Assembly (NCBI GenBank): GCA_954871525.1
Contig: OX940865.1
Location: forward strand, 16,940,606-17,004,605
Source of the DNA: Parietaria judaica
Taxonomy: Eukaryota > Streptophyta > Magnoliopsida > Rosales > Urticaceae
Direction: 5' to 3'
Length of the DNA: 64,000 bases
Of the stretch, positions 60,696 to 64,000 are shown one piece after another. Made by a program: the position numbers and the translations under genes. The notes below the pieces were generated by a model. It made no database searches and was not told the origin of the DNA. It worked only from the letters and a program-made list of their open reading frames with translations. Position 1 is the stretch's first letter; each line of letters opens with the position of its first letter.

Positions 60696-61463
60696 ATGGC
60701 GAAGGATTTCACGGTCCCTCCCGTGATCTTCAAATCCGGCGGGAATCCCGGCGTCGCAGGCACCTCCGCGCCCGGAGGCACCGGATTCCAGCACCGGCGA
60801 GTCGCGACGGCGCCGTTTCAGCCGCCGCGAAACTCCGCCTCGAGCATCCCCTTCATGTCGTTCGACATCGGGTCGGTCGTGTCCAACGGGGGCCCGATCG
60901 GCGGGAACGGAGTCGGGTCGGGTCCCGGCGGAGGCTCGTTCGAGGACGAAGAGCCGCTTCTCGACGAGCTCGGGATTCACCCGGATCAGATCTGGCGCAA
61001 AACTCGGTCCATCCTCAACCCGTTCCGGGTCAACCCAGCGGTGCACAAGGACTCGGATCTCTCCGGCCCTATCCTCCTCTACATGTTGCTCTGCCTCTTC
61101 CAGCTTCTCGCCGGGAAGATCCAGTTCGGCGTGATACTCGGCTGGATCGTCGTGTCGTCGATCTTCCTCTACGTCGTGTTCAACATGATTGCTGGACGGA
61201 GCGGGAACCTGGACCTCCATACCTGCACCAGCGTCGTCGGATACTGCCTCCTCCCCGTGGTGATTCTCTCGGCGGCCTCGCTATTTTTGCCGCAGATCGG
61301 ACCGGTGAGGCTCGCTGTTGCAGCAGTGTTTGTGCTGTGGGCGACACGGGTCTGTGCAGCGCTGATGACGTCGCTGGCTGACGGGGGCGAGGAGCACCGC
61401 GGGCTTATTGCGTACGCTGCTTTCTTGATATACACTCTGTTTTCGCTTCTTGTTATCTTCTGA
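60696..61463 (+). CDS. YIP1-family integral membrane protein (YIPF5/YIP4-like)
   Basis: A protein of 255 residues in a single exon. The cytosolic N-terminal half is Gly/Pro/Ser-rich (residues 14-80) and leads to DEEPLLDELGIHPDQIWRKT (84-103), then about five membrane spans from residue 124 to the end. The Yip signature motifs are DLSGP (121-125) and GYCLLP (182-187). Family members bind Rab GTPases and act in ER-Golgi/TGN trafficking; plant YIP4a/b work with ECHIDNA at the trans-Golgi network. Assigning this gene to YIP4 is inference from length and N-terminus. The ATG in 'tcgcgatggcg' follows an AT-poor leader. The frame is unbroken and GC-rich relative to the flanks. It is divergent from FACE2. 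Confidence 0.9.
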   Translation: MAKDFTVPPVIFKSGGNPGVAGTSAPGGTGFQHRRVATAPFQPPRNSASSIPFMSFDIGSVVSNGGPIGGNGVGSGPGGGSFEDEEPLLDELGIHPDQIWRKTRSILNPFRVNPAVHKDSDLSGPILLYMLLCLFQLLAGKIQFGVILGWIVVSSIFLYVVFNMIAGRSGNLDLHTCTSVVGYCLLPVVILSAASLFLPQIGPVRLAVAAVFVLWATRVCAALMTSLADGGEEHRGLIAYAAFLIYTLFSLLVIF

Positions 61464-61525
61464 TCGCTCGTTTTGATGAATGGGGTTGTTGTAGTAGCTT
61501 TGGTTTGGAAGTTGATAATGAATGT

Positions 61526-61860
61526 ACGAATGGTTGGTCGTCAAGCGTTTTTGTGATATGATGAGTGATCAATCATGTTTGTAGAAAGATATAGATTGGG
61601 TTTTTTTTGCAAATGGATTAATTCTTTATAGTAGGGAAAAATTGGCTATACTAGTGTTAATTATGTTTGAATTTTCGGCTTTTGTTAGACATTGTTTGTC
61701 TAGAAGTTCTTCTCACGATGGAATTGATCATCATTGTCAGTTTTAGATTCTTTGAATCAATGATTTCCGATTGGTCGTCAAGAGCTTTTGAGATGTTGAG
61801 TGATCAATCATTTTTGTAGAAAGATAAAGATTTGATTTTGCTTATGGATTAGTTATTCAT
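61526..61860. repeat. Local direct duplication after YIP1
   Basis: The two copies (61526-61625 and 61766-61860) share 'ttggtcgtcaag', 'gagtgatcaatcat', 'ttgtagaaagata', 'agatt' and 'atggatta'. The period is about 240 bases. Confidence 0.75.
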
Positions 61861-63210
61861 GTTTGGAAAGAATGGTGAAGTGATTTAAGTGTCCATTTTA
61901 CGCTTTGATTAAACGTTCCGGTTTGTGGATTTGTATGTTTTGGAAGTGCTTAAGAAAGTGTTATTGATCATAAGAAGTCAGTTTGAGATTTGTTAGCGGG
62001 ACCTTCGTATAAAAATCGCTGTTTTGTAGCTTCATTTTGGATCTTGGATCGGTGAATTTACGATGATTGGTGGCTTAGGGTATTGGCTATTCTTTTATTA
62101 GCTTAAGCTCTCTTAGATAGAGCAAGTACTCCAAGTTAATAAGGCTGGTCGGACTAAAATAAACTTCTATGAAACACATTCTTTGAATAGGAATATTCTT
62201 ATAAACCAAATAAATAAATAAATAAATACATAAAGTATTTTTGATCGTATACGGTTCTTAACTTTTTAACTACGTATGTTTGTCTCTAGAGCAAGTGTTG
62301 TATATGAAGATAAAAAATACGATATAGTAATTATATGAAGTGAGGAAATGAGAGCCACGTAAAGATAAAATTACGAAATTAAAAGTGTTCAATAATATGA
62401 TTTATTTACAGATTTTCTTATAGAGATTTATTATCTGTAGCTTCGGTTGAGTTTTTGCAATTGGATTAGTTCTGTATATTGGGAAGGATGACTAGTATAT
62501 AAGTAATATAAGTGTTGATTTTGTTTTTGCAACATAAGAAATGCTATTGGAATCGGGTCTGTTTCATTAGCCCTTTGAAAAGTGTTGGTGGTATTGTCTG
62601 CGATTATCTGTTGAAAATGGTAATATATTACCTTCATACCTTGATAAGGAAATTAAGCTGGGTTTAAACTATTTGCAAAGATCAGCACTAGGAGGTGTGT
62701 TAAGACCACCGAATACGCATTTATCATAAGAAGTATTGGTCGTGTGATGATTGAACCATTAGTTTACAATCTGGTTTTATAGACCTGTTTGCAAGCACGG
62801 GTGATCAGTTCGGTACTCATGTACCGAGTCGTAAGGTTGTTAACTTGACTCAGTTAGGATTTTGGAATAGCTGGTGTGGTGTATATAACAGCGTGAGAGG
62901 TGATTGGTTTAGGTACCAGAAAACGCTGTGAAAGAATCCCGTGAGGTATAATTCTTCTCTGATCGGCTTGTGACCACCGTCCTCCCGAACAAGAGTGAGA
63001 GTTATAAGATTTTGGGGAACTAAGTTTTGGCCCGAAACCAATTGCCTCTCGAGGTTGTTATGCAGAGCTAGTGTTGATTGTTTTTATGTCTTATAATAAT
63101 GGCAATGTGGGCATTTTAGTATGTTAGCAATAATTGATGAATTTAGGGCTGTAATAAACATATAGGCGTCGCCTTCTGTTTTGGGAGTCTAGGTGCTATC
63201 GGAAGATAGC

Positions 63211-63342
63211 GCGTTCTAGATTTTTTTGTTGATTGGAATAAAGTTTCCGGTTGATCATCACGAGAGTTTTGGCCTAGCTCTCGAAACATAGAACGTCTTG
63301 GATTATTTTTGCTGATCGGAGTAAAGTTTCCAGTTGAGCCTC
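63211..63342. repeat. Short diverged tandem duplication
   Basis: The copies at 63211-63260 and 63293-63342 share 'cgt(t)ct..ga', 'tttttg(t/c)tgat', 'gga(a/g)taaagtttcc' and 'gttga.c.tca'. The period is about 82 bases. Confidence 0.65.
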
Positions 63343-63775
63343 ACCTCGGTGATTAACCGTTTGGCTAAATGGATTGTCGTTGTGATTATGTGAATTCGAG
63401 GCTCGGTTCTATTAGAATGATCGCCTCTCGTTAGCGTTACCTCGTCTCCGCTTATATACTAAGCTGCAAAGCAAGATGTGTTTTAATTTACTGATAGAAT
63501 CAACAAACAAAATAGGAGGAATAGATAGAACTTAGGATTAATATTCTTCCTTGCTCCATTTATCATCTTATGTGGATATAGATTTGCTAAACTTTTTAAT
63601 GAAATGTGGTTATAGTTCGGGGTGCGTATAAAATCTTATTTGATATTGTTCTTCGATTATTATTAAATTATTTAAGAAATAAAAAATTATAAAAATAAAT
63701 GAGAGTAAAGACTTCAGCACAAAGCATTAAAGGCATCTAGAAGAAAATTTAGAAGAAAATTGATATGAAATGAAA

Positions 63776-63806
<31 letters not shown>

Positions 63807-64000
63807 CTTATGAGGCAATTTAGTAATAATTTTTTATAATTTTTGAGAGGTGTCATCATATGTGGTTGTCAAAGGTTAACCGACATTTTAATATGGGCAA
63901 CTTTAGGAAGTTGGAGGAGTAGATTAACAAGTCTGGCTTTAGAAGGATTAATTAGTTGCGACTAATTAAGTCTATGACTTGCTTTAAATTCATTAATCTT

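Larger units (their letters stand above)
61464..64000. other. Downstream of YIP1; local duplications, no gene
   Basis: The first ~150 bases probably hold the 3' UTR. Two local direct duplications follow (61526-61625 with 61766-61860, and 63211-63260 with 63293-63342). A third loosely related block ('ttttgcaattggattagttc') lies at about 62453. Short frames do not look coding. Confidence 0.45.

Noticed and set aside
60533..61381. 282-codon and 213-codon frames overlapping YIP1
   Set aside because: Arg-rich shadow frames of the GC-rich YIP1 exon; no family features.
1..64000. CRISPR arrays, phage genes, bacterial defence or operons
   Set aside because: No regularly spaced identical repeats, ribosome-binding sites or operon structure; all genes are intron-containing or plant families.
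1..64000. Known plant microRNA precursors (miR156, 166, 172, 399)
   Set aside because: None of the mature sequences I know was spotted; a proper search of both strands would be needed to exclude them.

Overview
This is nuclear DNA from a flowering plant, most probably a eudicot. The evidence is AT-rich intergenic DNA, GT-AG introns with T-rich acceptors, plant-specific gene families (LITTLE ZIPPER, A20/AN1 stress-associated protein, plant low-molecular-weight purple acid phosphatases) and plant repeats (Cassandra 5S-like LTR, Helitron, hAT and Mutator-like MITEs, an L1-type LINE with RNase H, a tRNA-derived SINE). Nothing bacterial, organellar or viral was seen. I cannot name the species.

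Seven protein genes are supported. In order they are: an A20/AN1 zinc-finger SAP (12416-12940, +) with an intron-containing leader; a purple acid phosphatase copy (14250-18526, -) of five exons with a one-base frameshift; an apparently intact five-exon purple acid phosphatase (28083-32169, +), 9.5 kb away head-to-head with the first; a single-exon F-box protein (32430-33644, -); a LITTLE ZIPPER micro-protein (53427-53648, +); a complete eight-exon CAAX prenyl endoprotease of the RCE1/FACE2 family (56956-59595, -); and, divergent from it across 1.1 kb, a single-exon YIP1-family membrane protein (60696-61463, +).

Region by region: 1-12 kb is repeat-rich and holds a Helitron with both ends visible (6509-8990), hAT-like repeats and a few orphan exon-like pieces. 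12-18.5 kb carries the SAP gene and the broken phosphatase, whose intron 2 contains a hAT-type MITE. 18.5-28 kb is a repeat cluster: a direct duplication interrupted by two hAT-type elements, a SINE, a Cassandra solo LTR, and a second local duplication. 28-34 kb holds the intact phosphatase (SINE in intron 4) and the F-box gene. 34-48.9 kb is a second repeat cluster: four long-inverted-repeat (Mutator-like) foldback elements, one inserted in the RNase H domain of a 5'-truncated LINE, plus a hAT MITE, a SINE, a perfect 34-bp hairpin and a copia-like LTR with its primer-binding site. 48.9-52.6 kb has no recognised gene. 52.6-64 kb is gene-richer (LITTLE ZIPPER, prenyl protease, YIP1).

The genes do not form one pathway; they are ordinary neighbours in a plant chromosome. 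The two phosphatases are clear paralogues. I found no convincing new multi-gene system. The most interesting items are the foldback element series, the nested LINE/MITE insertion with a readable target-site duplication, the frameshifted phosphatase paralogue, and an EAR-like tail on the LITTLE ZIPPER protein.
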